NCBI GenBank assembly: GCA_009823395.1
Contig: CM020510.1
Span: forward strand, 9,003,273-9,067,272
Reading direction: 5' to 3'
DNA length: 64,000 nt
From: Thamnaconus septentrionalis
Taxonomy: Eukaryota > Chordata > Actinopteri > Tetraodontiformes > Monacanthidae
Part shown: in pieces, positions 28,172 to 41,102 of the stretch
How positions within the stretch are numbered: position 1 is the first letter of the stretch
Layout of the letters: each line of letters opens with the position of its first letter
Made by a program: the position numbers and the translations under genes
The notes under the pieces: model-generated
Told to the model about the DNA's origin: nothing
The model's input: the letters and a program-made list of their open reading frames with translations, nothing else
The model's database searches: none

Positions 28172-28983
28172 TAGGAAAGAGGGGATTCCTTCACTGACAG
28201 TTTTGACTTCGTCCCAGTCCTTGTTCCTTAATGAGGCCGTGAGTCGTGTAGCTCCGCACACAAATTAAAACTCAATTATGTTTTAATTTCACGCTCTTTT
28301 ATTAGGCCAGATAGTTAAAAAAAAAAAAAAGTAGAGTAACGACCCAAAGGGACGGAAAAAGTATGTGGAAGGACAGACGGACGGAGGCCAAGGAGGGATA
28401 AAATACAGCAGGGTCTTCGTCTGAATGATTCTTTCCCATCAATGTCTTCAAACTTGGCTGTTGTTCACCGCGTCGCCGCTCTGTGTTGTCAGGTGAAAGA
28501 CGTCCTCAATGTCAAAGTTTCCCTAGAGAAATGGAAAAAATATAAACGTGGCTGCAGAGTATCAATGGATTGACCTGATGCAAATAAATGCTGTAGGTCA
28601 TAGGATGGCGCTTTGTGTATACTGGAAGAAGAAGTTTAAATACCGCTTACAAATTTTCTCAGTTGGCTTATCCGAGAATTCAATGTCATTTTGTTATTTG
28701 AAAAACAATTTTTTCTCCAATGGTTCATTACCGAAGAATTAATTGTTTTCAACTCGGCAGTGTGGCTCTAAGAAAAAGATAAACTTGCGTCTGCAAATTA
28801 TTATAATGGTTTTGTTTGTATTTTCTCAGACTTCTTATGTTTGCTCCCACCGTCATTACAGCTGCTGCAACGTCACATGATCAGCGAGGAGCAGAGCCGG
28901 GCCGCATCGACGACAGTGACGAATAAGCACACGCACACATAATGTAATATCACCGTGCTTTGGTAGGAAAAGCCATCAAATAT

Positions 28984-28984
<1 letters not shown>

Positions 28985-29027
<43 letters not shown>

Positions 29028-29039
29028 TTTAGCCTGCAG

Positions 29040-29089
<50 letters not shown>
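28985..29089 (+). repeat. Opposed (CA)n and (TG)n arrays with 20 bp between
   Basis: CA at 28985-29023 and TG at 29044-29089 with the loop TGCATTTAGCCTGCAGTTAC. The arms are complementary over about 39 bp, which makes this a near-perfect long hairpin. Confidence 0.93.
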
Positions 29090-29090
<1 letters not shown>

Positions 29091-29202
29091 TAATTGATTG
29101 ATTGTATAGCAGAACACAGCAGACACAATTAGTTCACCCTGGTCATCTTACTGGTGGTTCCCCAGGGACCCAGTTGACATGTTAGACACCCACCTCTCTC
29201 TG

Positions 29203-29234
<32 letters not shown>

Positions 29235-29830
29235 ACGCACACCACTCTCCCATCACCCTCTTTTTCATTTTTCTCAATCAAATCCCAGACTCCGACTCCT
29301 GCCCTGCCTTCCTCTCCCCTTCTTGCCTACCCACCCCCCACTTCCCCTCCCCCACCCTGTCAATCCATCACCAGACACCTCTGCTCTGCGAGCCGTCCCA
29401 TCCCGGCCCCTCCCACCGCTGTCGCCGTAACACTTTTAATTACGCCGAGTTAAAAATTACGAGCCGGTAACGTCGAGTCACCGGCAGGTTGCCTTTAATT
29501 GCCTGGCCGTAGTAATTCCGGACAGAGGAGCTGGGGGGTGCTGGTGAGGAGGAGGGTGGGGGGTCACTCTGAGGTGGCAACAAATAAAAAGAAGGAGGTA
29601 GGGATGGGAGAGGGGCTGACTGACTTTCAAATGACCTCCTTAATCAATGGGCAGCCTGTAGCGAAGCAGAGCGTTGCCACTGTCTCCTCTCTGCCACTCG
29701 CTCTTCCCAACCTCGGTGTTGGAAATGTTATACAAGCCTGGTTGGAATCTTGTAAAGTTTTTCTCCTCGTGGTAAAAAAAAAAAAAAAAAAAACGGGGGC
29801 ATAGATTTCCCAAAGAGAGCCCCTCAAAAC

Positions 29831-30391
29831 CAGTGTTTATTTTGTTGATGAAAATTTTCGTCATAGTTATCGTCAACGACCTTTTTTTTCTGACTAAAGC
29901 AAGACGATAACTAAATAAAAATTCATTCACAAGGACTACGACGATGACGAGGTGTGTTGACATTTTTGTCCACGAATAAAAACGAGATGAATATGTTTGC
30001 CAGAGTCGAGATCCAATCAGAGCTCATTTCATTTGTGGAAGGAAATGGCGATTTAGAAAGTGGCGGGAGGAGTTGGGAAGAAAACCAATCAGAGCAATCT
30101 GCACACACAGATTATCTGGTACAGACTAGTTTGAGACTAAATGCCAACACCAGGGAGGAAGAGGCGACAGGACATTTGGATGCACTTCACATTTGATAGT
30201 AAAGAAAATAACACTTTGTAAAAACTGTGGCGCCAAGATATCTACTTAATCTAGTGTCATTTTAGTTGACTAAAATTATTACATTTCATAAACTAAAATT
30301 AGACTAAAACTAAAACAATTTAGATGATTACATTTTGACTAAAACTAAATAATATTTTAGTCAAAAGACTATGACTAAAACTGAATCACTG
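29831..30391. mobile_element. hAT-like non-autonomous transposon (561 bp) with near-perfect 8 bp target duplication
   Basis: The left end reads CAGTGTTTATTTTG and the reverse complement of the right end reads CAGTGATTCAGTTTTAG, giving imperfect terminal inverted repeats of the CAGTG type. The flanks are ctcaaaac (29823-29830) and ctcagaac (30392-30399), an 8 bp duplication with one mismatch, the size made by hAT transposases. Motifs such as GTCATAGT recur near both ends, and the right part is full of (T)GACTAAAA repeats. There is no transposase frame, so it must have been moved by an enzyme encoded elsewhere. Confidence 0.75.
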
Positions 30392-30560
30392 CTCAGAACC
30401 AGCCTCGTTTCGGCGGCATTGTCATTAGTCAACGAGCTCTTCTGGTATTGGCTCAGTGGCAGCTCTCTCTCTCTGGTCGGCGCGCTAATTAAAATTCAAT
30501 CTAGTCAGAAAAAAAGCCTGCCGGCAACGTTCGCTTTTGTTTCAAAACAGAAAAACAATT

Positions 30561-30563
<3 letters not shown>

Positions 30564-30603
<40 letters not shown>
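30564..30603 (+). repeat. (AC)n microsatellite
   Basis: 40 bp of uninterrupted AC about 170 bp after the hAT-like element. Confidence 0.95.
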
Positions 30604-30605
<2 letters not shown>

Positions 30606-33295
30606 CAGCCGTACTTCCAACCGTGAATTCATTCTGATTTTGCAATGATTTACGGCGCCGCCCATGATCACGTGGACGGCGCTGGAGCCACTCTCATATA
30701 TTAAAATGGAACGCACCCCCCACCAACCACAACCACCACCTGCACCGTGCCGGCTCCTAGCGGCATGGTTAGCCAACACAAACACAGCGTTTTAAAAGCC
30801 CCTCCAGCTCCAGCAAGAGTTTCTGGACTCCGCCCAGTCCTCCGCTGACTCCGCCCAGCTAATCACACTCATAGATTTCTGTGCATTAAGATGTGGGTCG
30901 CCGTGGGGCCAAGTGTGTGTGTGTGCGTGTGACAGTGACAGAGATGTAAGCTGAGGTGGCATCTGACCAGAGGATCCATACAAGGATGACATCATCCACT
31001 GAGGGGCCGGGGGAAGGGAGGGGGAGGAGGGGTTTTTAGCCAACTATGAGCTCAGAATATCAATGTCATTGCCGTCAGAGGAAGAGAAGGAGGAGTAGAA
31101 GGAGGAGGAGGAGTAGGAGGCGGAGAAGATGGCGGAGGAGGACAGTTCGCAGCCAGCGGCAGCGACGGTGCCAACGCTCCAACCTTCTCCTCCCACCTCT
31201 CGGTGCCTATAACTCCACCACCGGCAGCCTTTTATCACGGGGCCCTGACACCTGTCCTTTCCCCGCCCCCTTCCTCATGTTCTCCCCGTCTGCCTGGGAG
31301 TCCCGGAATCCAGGCTGCCGCTCTGATCCTGCCCCTGTTTTTTTAATTTAAGACGGGGAAAGAAAAAAAAAATACTTTTCTCACACACACACACACACAC
31401 ACACACTAATGGTGGTCCATATATATATATATATTCTCCTTCTACTCTGGCCCTGCTGTGGGACTGAGGGTAATCAAGGTGAGCTATTAAACCAGGGGCC
31501 AGTGGGATTCCAATGACTCAGTGGCAGCTCAGATGTCACTGAGCGATCTGATTGACAGCTCCTGCATCTCGAAAACCGCTTCAGAATTAGTCACCGTTCA
31601 CGTTGTCTCGTTTTCTTTTTTTTTTTTGATGCACAATTCGTGTGTGTTTTTATGTTGTTTTTTTGAAAGAAAGATCCAAATGTCCTCCAGTAAATCACCC
31701 ACTTTCGTCCAATTACGAGTAAACAAATTAGACTATAACGAGATGTGTGTTCTTTACCTGAAGAGAAAAAAGCTAATAATAATAATAATGAAAGGCAGTC
31801 AGACGAGAAGAGCAAAACAAAGAAGAAGAGGAACGGCGCCGCCGCCGCTCCGGAGCCGATGAGCAATCTGCGGCGCCGGCTGCCAATCATCTGGAAAAAA
31901 AACGACGTCTCATTTGTTTACACTAATTACAGCTCGACTCGTCGCTGGGAATTTGCTTCCCGGTTGAAAAGGACGGTGCGCTCACACCTTCTGGTAGCCG
32001 CGCGCGTTCCTTTTCCTCGCCGCGCCTTTCATCCACCTCTTCTTCATCTCCCTCCTTCCCTCCGCCGCCGTCCTCCAACCGCTCCTCCACTTCCAGCTGC
32101 ATCTCCTCCATCCTCCATCCACCTCTTCCTCTTCCTCTTCCTCTTCCTCCTCCTCCTTTGGCTGTTTGAAGGGGGAGCTCTTTGAGGGTCCGCTGACTTA
32201 ATTACTGTAATGGGGTTTGTGACACTTGAGACCAGGAGAAGTGAAAAGACTGAGGAGAGGGACTGGGAGGAAGGGCAGTGATTGGCAAACCAGCCAACAT
32301 TATTACGCCTTCGACATAAAGGCCTCGGTCGGCGGCCGCCGCCGAGGCTCCGCAGAGACACAATCTCTCCCGCTGCACTTTGCTGCGCTTTTCATCAGCC
32401 TGTCCTTACTGGGAAGGTTTAATTGCATGTGTGTGCGTGTGTGTGTGTGCACGCGTGCATGTGTGTGCGCGCACATCCATGTTTTGGCCCGGCGGTCTAC
32501 AATTTTCAGAAGTGGTGTTCAGAAGACCCTCTCGGAAAACTTGTTAATTAAGCCATGGCAGAACGTGTCGGCTGTGGCTCAGAGGAAATATTCCAGCGTG
32601 TGGAGGCTGTTTCAGGCTGTTTTTTTTGTTTCAGAGTTTGTGTTTTGCAGGTTGTTGTTATCACGCTCTCTAAATGGCATTTCAGGGATTTTTTTTTTTT
32701 TTTGGTGAGTTTTCGCAAACATGTTTTCTCCAGACTGACGCTAATTGTCGTGCTAATGACACCTCTCAGTTTTTGCAGCGCTTTGCTCATGTGGGGAAAT
32801 TGAGTTGATCCTTGTCGCTGCTTGCGATCGCCGTGCCAGGTCTCAATTGACTGGAACATAAAGCAGAGAGACTCAGGGTAGGAAATGACTCACGCAAGGT
32901 GGGAAGAAGAAGAAGTAGAAAACTGCAGGACCAGAGGAAATGAAAGCCAAATTCTTGTCTGTCTGTTTATTCATTTAAGTTCTTTCATGCTGGCACCAAC
33001 ACAGCCATGCAGACTGTCCACATACACTTCACGTGAGAGTGAATTCACTGTCAAGTTAATGGAATCCGAAGAGGGATTTTGACGGGCAGCTTAAAGAGGG
33101 AAATTTCCATTTGTTTGATTACGTTTATTATACCACATTTATTAGCCCAGAAGACAATAAAAAATCTTATTAATTTGTTTTTACTTTGTTGGACTTTAAA
33201 ATCATCATTAATTACACTTTTTAACACAAAAACATCAAGTTTTTATTTTGTTGATGGAGGATAAAAACCAACACAAAGAAAAGAGAGCAGAAGAT

Positions 33296-33296
<1 letters not shown>

Positions 33297-33338
<42 letters not shown>
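33297..33338 (+). repeat. (AC)n microsatellite
   Basis: 42 bp of uninterrupted AC. Confidence 0.95.
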
Positions 33339-33340
<2 letters not shown>

Positions 33341-35582
33341 AAAGCCCTGAGGGGGACAGACAAACAGCTGAGGTGCTGTATGTTGCTGGTGCGAGTAGAC
33401 TGGAATATAAATGGTTCCTCCACTCCCCCCATTAGTCTGCCTGACTGGACGGTGGACAGGTGGCGATGGGGGAGGGGTCAGGGAGGGGACTCAGGTGGCT
33501 GGCAGACGTAGTGACGAAAACCTCCAGTCACCCTCCTCCTTTGTTTTTTCTTGCTCTCATCCAGGCCGGCGCTCCGGCTCGCTGGCACGCGGCGCTCATT
33601 TATCTTTGGCTTGGCCCAAAACCTGGAGCGCCTCGGAGAAATATGAACGTCGGGGCAGATCGTGGCTGATAACTGATCATAAAAGCTGTTGGCAATGCTC
33701 AAATTAATCGTTTATGCAAATTTCACTTAAGTGCAAGGTGAAATTATTGCACCTGCACACACGTCAAATAATAATCCTGGATGAGTTTATGTCTCACTTT
33801 TTAGAAGTTATGTTCAAGGTAAAAGGTCCGTTCAGCACCAGTGTCCCGCTGCCACCAGTTTATTTAACCCCTGCTGCCCAGTACACCCAGTCTATTTCTG
33901 CTCTGCTATGGCTGCTCCATTATCTCTGCGTCCCAATACTATCTATCCACTTAGCCTCAGCGTCTCAGTATATTTAGCTGCTGTCTGAGGTCAGCGCAGC
34001 CTCACTGACTCACTGTAACTAGCGGCTCCTGCCTCGCTGCTCCATCCTAATTAGTTTATGGAGCTCAGCTATATCATAACAAATGAGAGCAACTCACCTT
34101 AACATGATGCCATCCTTGGCTTAAGAGCCGTTTCCTTTTCATCTGTAATCAAATAACATGGAAACAAAGTGGAATTGTTGTTATGAAAGGTACTTTGCTG
34201 AGAGTGCATCCAGTCCGTTAACTTTAATTTACGCAGCACGCAATAAATGATAAAGTGCATTAAAGCGTAATATATCCTGTGAATTCTTCTGATTTTATCA
34301 TATCCCAAAGCGACGTGTTTTCCGGTGCTGTGTGCGTCTTTTCTTCCCGTCCCTGTTAATTATCCTCCGCTAAACCAGCTCTTCTCACTGAAAGCAATTT
34401 TGCAGTTATCAGAGCGTCTCTGGTTCGACTTGCTCTGAGATATTTGCTTCATCTGGGACTTCCACGAATGGAGTGAACCAGGACAGAAAAGGATATTTTT
34501 AGACTCGCAGTCTTCAGCTCATCATCATCTCTAATGTGTTTGCCAAACGGAGGTGTTTTGGGGGAAGTTAGCAAAGTTCTTCTTCTTCTGTCTTTGTGTG
34601 TCGCTGGCTGTGCTGTGGCAGCAGGTGTGTAAATATCACCCTGATGAACGTGAAGTCGGCTCAACGTGCGGAGGGACCCAAACGCCACTCATCCATCCGC
34701 CGCCTCCTCTTGTATTCGCCCAACTCAGACATTGATCCTGACTCATCTGCTCATCATCGACATCGCCTGACACACATCTCCTCTCTGCTCTCTGCTCTCC
34801 CGGGGCCACTCATTACAATTCTGGGTCTGTCCTGGCATCATTTTTTGCCAAATGTCCTGCTGGTGACCGCGCTGACAGCTGAACCCAAATTCACCGCTTC
34901 GCTGACTCGGATTATGGGCCAGTGGGCACCCAGTGTTGTCACCTGTTTGTAAAACGAGCCCAGAAACGGCTGGAGAATGAGGGATGAAATGGCCCCGAGT
35001 TAAAACAAACAAACAAACAAAAAAAGGCAAATTAAAAAATCATGCGCCTGCCAAGTCATGAACTCATAGATAGGAAACTGTGCACAGAGTCAGTGGCCTT
35101 TATAGCTTTCAGAAAAAATAAGACATTAAAATGGAAAATATATGTCAACTTGAAATATTATTACTATAGTATTTTATTTTACCACAAGACAATATTTTAT
35201 TCTGAAAATCAGGTTTCATTTTTTGCACCACTTGCTGGTGCAACATCTCATAATTTCACGGCCCCAGCCGAATACTAATGAACCCAAAGTTTGTATCAGG
35301 GGTTTAGGATACAATAATCATTGAGTAATTGAAATGGTCAAATGGTTTAATGTGATTACAAGTATGGATGTTGAGTCAATTTCACAGAGCGTATTTTATT
35401 ATTTTTTTGTTATAGTCTTATAATTGGAACTTCAGGGCAAAAAAAAAACCCAAAAAAAGATTTCTGATTTCATTTGTGAGACACAGTATCAAAATGAAAG
35501 TGACACTGTTTTTCAATCAAACCACCACCAGAGTCCCTTAGTGACTTGTTAAAGAATAAATAAATAATGAATCAGTTCAGCC

Positions 35583-35614
35583 ATCAATCAATCAAACAAT
35601 CAATCAATCAATCC
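35583..35614 (+). repeat. (ATCA)n tetranucleotide tract
   Basis: About seven ATCA-like units with one variant, followed by CAGGCATCTCAAAGCGCTTT. A tetramer array next to 'tctcaa.gcgcttta' resembles the end of a fish retroelement; this link is tentative. Confidence 0.6.
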
Positions 35615-35815
35615 ACAGGCATCTCAAAGCGCTTTTCACATCAAAGAGAAAACCAAGTGAAAGTCATCGGTTCTGACTTCTTTGGACTTTGGACGTTTTC
35701 CTTCGTTGTTGCTCCTTTAATACCCACAAGGCTCACAACACTTTACAGTTCACTGCTGCCTGGTTTGAGGTTCTGTATCGTGAGGCTGCATTTTTATCCA
35801 GTGACAGTCTGCCGC

Positions 35816-35817
<2 letters not shown>

Positions 35818-35874
<57 letters not shown>
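35818..35874 (+). repeat. (TG)n microsatellite
   Basis: 57 bp of TG ending in ACACACGTGG, so a short complementary CA run follows directly. Confidence 0.95.
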
Positions 35875-35876
<2 letters not shown>

Positions 35877-37394
35877 ACACGTGGCTGCACTCCACGCTGC
35901 CACCTGCTGCCAGCCACAGATCAAGTGTAAACTTACTGCACCTCTGCTTCACTCTCGGCTCAAACTTTTTTCCCCACCATGTCTTTGTTTATGTTCCAGA
36001 AAGCACAGCCTTGCGCACTTAGGAGCCATTTTGAAAATGCGGCGCACCTTCTGTTACTACTCGCTCTCCATTCTTGTTGTCAAGTGAACAAACAAAAGGT
36101 CTAGACTGTTTGTTTGCTCCAGTCGCCGGGCTGCCAATCAGTCTCCACTCCTTCTGAACACTAGGAGGTCGTAAAATCATCTGGTTAGTAGCTACGTCCC
36201 ATTTTTTTTTTTTTTTTTGCTTAATCTCATCAGGCGACCTTTTGGCTTGATTAGTTTGGTTTGTGCAACTTTCAGGCTACCGAGTGTGTATTTGTCGGTG
36301 GTTAGGACCAGGTTATTTTATGGAAATAGACGCTGTGAGTTCACCGCATGGAGCTGGAGTCCAATCAGTGAAATAGAGCCACTCACTCAGGACTGACTTG
36401 ATGTTCGCTCTGAGAGCTGCTGGTCTCCATTTAAATCTGGATTATTGCAGCGGCAGAGGGTTAATTTTGCCGAGGTTAGTTTTTGACATGCTAATGAAAA
36501 TAACATGCAGGGGCGGCGAGGACCCTTTTTGCAGATGGACTGAGCTTTACGTCTTTCAATTCCACCTTCGTCCAATTTAATATGGCTTTTACTGGCCACA
36601 GGAAGTGCGTCCTACATCCTTTTGGATTCATCTCACGACTCCATCTGGTTAAGTGCTCATTCAAGCCGTCTGAAAATTGCCAGGTAAAGTTTGAAAGATG
36701 ACTTGACGAGCCCTCTGTTCAGCATATTCAGGCTGACCAATCAAATTGTGTGTGATACGTCAAAACAACACGTGTGCAGGTTGGCAGATGTGGCAGAAAG
36801 CTGTTAGCATGATGAAGAAAAACAGATTGGATTGTGAATTCAGAGTTACCTGAGTTTCTCTGACAATCTGACTATAAATTCTGAATTAAATGGCTAATTT
36901 AGGTGATGTACAATGTCATTTTTCATTCCAGTGCGACAGCTCTTTTCCAAGTCAAAGTTGTGTTTTGCACCATTTTTCAGCAGCTTAGTTTGGGATTTTG
37001 TGCCATAACAAAGTTGGACTGGCAGCACCGTGCAGTCACAACAACAGACTCATCCATCTATGTTTCCTGACTCACTAACCAGCCAAAATTCCGACTTCCG
37101 GGTTAAATCCAATCCACCACAATAGTCTTGTTTTGGGTTCCTCCAACTTCTGGATGTTCCAGTGTCCTGTGGGGGGAGTGGATGGGATCTGTAAAAAAAA
37201 AAAAAAAAAAAAAAAAAAACCTCATCAGATCATAATTCATAAGATCCGAGTTCTGAGCTACAATTGATCTCCCCTTCACAGAGATCCAGCCACCTTGCAA
37301 GTTTTCTTCCTGTATTTTCAACCTGAAGACTGCCACTAAGAAGTTCCGGATTTCTTTTCGTTGTTTCCTCCAACAGGGAAGCCACCACCACAAC

Positions 37395-37398
<4 letters not shown>

Positions 37399-37441
<43 letters not shown>

Positions 37442-37679
37442 CCCCCCCTTCCTGTCTCTCCGTACATTCGGAGCGGTCGAGGCTGCTGCGGCGGCACAAG
37501 GCGGTGCGGATCCCCGTGAGTGCCGCCGCTCCTCGCAGCGGGTTGGACGTGACTGTCCGGTGGGAACCGTCAGCGGAACGAATCTCTTCCATCTTTTACG
37601 CACTCGGAGCAACGGCTATCTTCACCCACTTTCTCCCGGATATCTTCCCACTTAGCGGCCGGCGGGGTTTTCTCACCAG
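37399..37679 (+). promoter_or_regulatory. Candidate ecel1 promoter and non-coding first exon
   Basis: A (CT)n tract (37399-37439) and a C run are followed by about 230 bp rich in CpG, without any ATG on the + strand, ending in a good donor, CTCACCAG|gtaaag, at 37679/37680. Mammalian ECEL1 also has a non-coding first exon and, as known for DINE, a TATA-less GC-rich promoter; no TATA box is visible here. The distance to the first coding exon (about 6.2 kb) is plausible for a fish intron. The link to ecel1 is inference. It could belong to another transcript, and the exact start site cannot be set from sequence. Confidence 0.45.
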
Positions 37680-40232
37680 GTAAAGGGCTTTGCTTTCTCT
37701 TCAAGTTTGTGTCCTTTTTTGGAGGGGAGGAGGGAGACGCCGCCTGCACCTCCGACTGTTCGCTGCTCCTTCTCCAGCCCGGTTCATTCTGGTGGTTTGA
37801 CGCGTCAGGGTGAGATCACTACTGGGTGCCCAATATTTCCCTTTGGTTTTTAAATCCGGAAGGAAACTTGCGGAGCTTGGTTTGAAGTCGGGACCGAGGT
37901 AGCTACAATAAGATGACCGTTCTCTTCTCAGGTCTACGTACCTGAAACGTTTCGCCATTTCGCCCAGAAATGAATAAATGTTCTGACTGTCAACGATGGT
38001 TCAATCCCCAATTTATCAGAACGCGAAACAACCGGCTAAATTCATTGTGAATGGTTTATTGCACGGCGTTTTTCACCTCCCTAGTTTCGCTTTTTTTTGC
38101 CCCCAGGTTGAAACTGCTTCGGCTGGTGATTCGATCATTAAAGATTTATGAGACACCGTGATCCAGGTAGCGGTGGTCCAACGTGCTGCCGTGATGGTCT
38201 GACAGTTAAATATTAGGATCATTAGGTTTGTGCGCACCAGCGGCATGGAGCTCCGCGTCTTTACGCACGGCCACTTTGTGCACCAGACTATAAAGTTTGA
38301 GATCTTTTTTTATTTTTAATCACACGACCGCTTCAGGCTCCCGAGTAAAGCTGGAATTCGAACTGTCTCTGCAGCTCAGAAACAACCTTCAAATGGCCCA
38401 TTAAATAATATGCTTCAGTAAAAAATAATAGAAATTTAAACAGTTCTCTCATTCTTATCATTGTGTGTAAGATTAACTCTCGGTGACACAGTGTTAAGGT
38501 GGGAGAAGGGGTTTCTTCTTCTTCCACCCTCAGAGGAGCTGGAGGGTCAATGAGGTTAATGGATTTTATGCCTGCTGTTCCTGTGTGTATGTAGCCAAAC
38601 TTGTGTATGTGTGGATGTTAGAGTGTGACTCCTCTTTATAACCGTTACCCTCATATCTCCTTCCCCTCCCTCTCACCAAAATAACCAATAACCCCAGACA
38701 GTTTCTGACAGGGCACCTCGAGCGAGAGGTTGCCAGTCTGACACAAGTGCGAGGCGGCTCCGCCTCTTCTTCACAAGTCTCCAGCTAGTGCGTCCAAATC
38801 TGTGCTCCCTCACAAACAGGCGTCGGTACTTTGCTGCTGCCTCTGGCGCCCGGCGATAAGGCTCAAGGGGTCCGACTCCAGCGCTCAGCCCTCTGAGTGG
38901 CATGACTCTCCGGGGGCAGCGCTCTGTGACCGCCTTGATTAGGCCATAATAAAAACCACTTACAGGGGGGCTTTCAGGTGACATCACTGTCCCGGGAGGA
39001 GAGGAAGGGGCTGAGGATCCCGCCGAGCTCCTATTTAGGACTAAATAACATCACATATTTGGACCAGAATGGTGGATTTATGAAAATGTTTGCCTGGAAA
39101 GTGCTGAAACTTGGCACATGCAGTGCCAAGTTTTTAAGTCTGAGGTCTGAGGTGTGCTCAAAGTCGAGGGACAGAATATTAACCAAGACATTCAAGGTTT
39201 TCTTAGAAGTTGTTGGCTACTGTGCTCAAGTTTAGTGTTGATTTGAGCTAACCTGATGATAGTCTCCCTAGACTGATCTCAGATTACATTCTAGACTTGA
39301 TGTTTCAAATCCCAGAGCATCAGAGGTCTGTTTAAAAGTAGTTTATGGTTCATGTTAGAGTGAAAACCACTCTTGAAATTTTAGATAATGTGCCAGAGAT
39401 TCTGTGCGTTCGTGCAAATGTACAGATCCTTTGGAAGTATAAAGTTAAACGCTGCAAGTCTAGAATGGCAGAAGAATAAAGCTCGGGAAGTTTGGCATTG
39501 GCAGAGAGCAGGAGCTCGCAAAACTAAAAATAGCAGCAAGAGATCTACTTCAACACTTGTAATTACCATTATGTGTTATTTTTGCATTGCAGTACCAGGA
39601 ACATTCGAGTTGTGCATTATTTCTTACTTTATCTTCAGTAATCAAAGTGTCAGATATAAATGTTTATTTGTTTGTTTTAGACCGGCTCACTCTGCAGATT
39701 CTGTGACGTTTAAACTTTGTTATGAATTGGCCCCTTGCCATATTGATCATTCTGGAGCAAACTTCCTACATAAATGCTGGGAGAACAGTGATCCATGTGC
39801 TGAGTCTCTATCATGGGGTTTATGAACCGACCCGGTCAGAGATGTCCATGTATTGATCGTCACTGATGAGGTCATAATATTTGAGCTGAGAGGAGAGGTT
39901 CACCCTCAAATGAGCCGGAATGAGCACCTTAGTAAATTCTCCCAAATACTCCCAGAGCTGTTGGGGGGGATGGAATTATGGCGTCAGATTTGTTAATCCT
40001 CATGAATTTCAAAGTCCACGATAATGAATCATAATAGTGCACCAATGCCAAGATGAATATATCGTGTTTAGGCATTGCGTCTCAGTCCATTTGTGTTAAA
40101 ATTTTTCAGGGCACTCAAAGGTGCCCAGTAGTGATAAGATTTATTGGTGATGTGTTGCAACTGACAAGGTGTCATGTATCACCAGGGAGCTAATGTTTGT
40201 GTGTGTGCTTATTTATTCATTTTTGGAAAAAT

Positions 40233-40237
<5 letters not shown>

Positions 40238-40316
<79 letters not shown>
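40238..40316 (+). repeat. (TG)n microsatellite, 79 bp
   Basis: Uninterrupted TG array in the proposed first intron of ecel1. Confidence 0.96.
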
Positions 40317-40318
<2 letters not shown>

Positions 40319-40740
40319 GTATAACTCTCAGGTATTAGCCCTTGTCATGTTGGGTAAATAGCCATTCATCACCCGTGCTGCTCTAGGTGATGGTACTTCC
40401 AACATCCAATCCATTAGCCAAACGCCGGATATCCACTCTAGGAAGGGAGATGCGATGCATTATTCTGAGCAGCTATTCAATAATATTTACATTCCAATTA
40501 AATGCATAGAGCCTTTAAATGTGCACGGCGCTCATAAAGCCAGCTTCTGCTTTAATGTTATTGACAAAAATGAAAAAGAAAACGAAGCGGGACTTGACCC
40601 CAATGTTTTATGTAGAATTGGGCTTCCAGAATTGTTTGGTCATGTTTGCTGCCAGTCAAGGTTAGTAACAGACATCCTGAGTGGTATATACACACAGCAA
40701 GGTTTGGACTTCAAAGATTGTATCCTTGCATACTGACCCA

Positions 40741-41102
40741 TTCTGACCTCTGACCCCTGGCATCAACGAGGCATTCTCCTCACAATTGCAGCATCACTGG
40801 TTACTTTCCATTTTTGGGACCATCCTCTGTAAACCCCTAGAGATGGTTGTGAAGTGGTGAAAATCCCAGTGGACCGACGGTTTGTGAAATACCCGTCTGG
40901 CACCAACAGCCATGTTCAAAGCCACTTCAATCTTCTTTCTTCCGCATTCTGATGCTCAGCTTGGACTCCAGCGAGTCGTCATCACCACGTCCGCAAGCCT
41001 GAAGGCTCAGAGTGGCTGCCATGTGATTAGCTGATTAGCTGTTTGTGCAAACAAGCAATCAAACCTGAAACATATCACCCAATAAAGTGGCTGGCGGCTG
41101 TG
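40741..41102 (+). repeat. Interspersed fish repeat ending in AATAAAGTGGCTGGCGG
   Basis: Segments such as CTGACCTCTGACCCCTGGCA, AGAGATGGTTGTG, GTCTGGCACCAACA, CCATGTTCAAAG and CACCCAATAAAGTGGCTGGC occur in order and match a repeat family common in fish genomes. I recognise the order and content but not a certain family name. It is diverged by many substitutions and carries no usable frame. It would lie in the proposed first intron of ecel1. Confidence 0.65.

Larger units (their letters stand above)
24223..37398. other. Upstream gene-poor DNA, third part
   Basis: Rich in CA/TG arrays and containing the hAT-like element. Two GC-richer blocks, about 31790-32120 and 32320-32400 (including GGCCGCCGCCGAGG), stand out but carry no recognisable exon. 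Purine-rich GGAGGA repeats at 31080-31140 give false Arg/Ser-rich frames. Confidence 0.55.

Noticed and set aside
33411..33707. 98-codon + strand frame
   Set aside because: No homology, overlaps frames on both strands and has no coding signature.
39388..39825. 145-codon + strand frame in the proposed first intron
   Set aside because: Composition is ordinary for AT-rich non-coding DNA; no motif, and no flanking acceptor or donor that keeps the frame.
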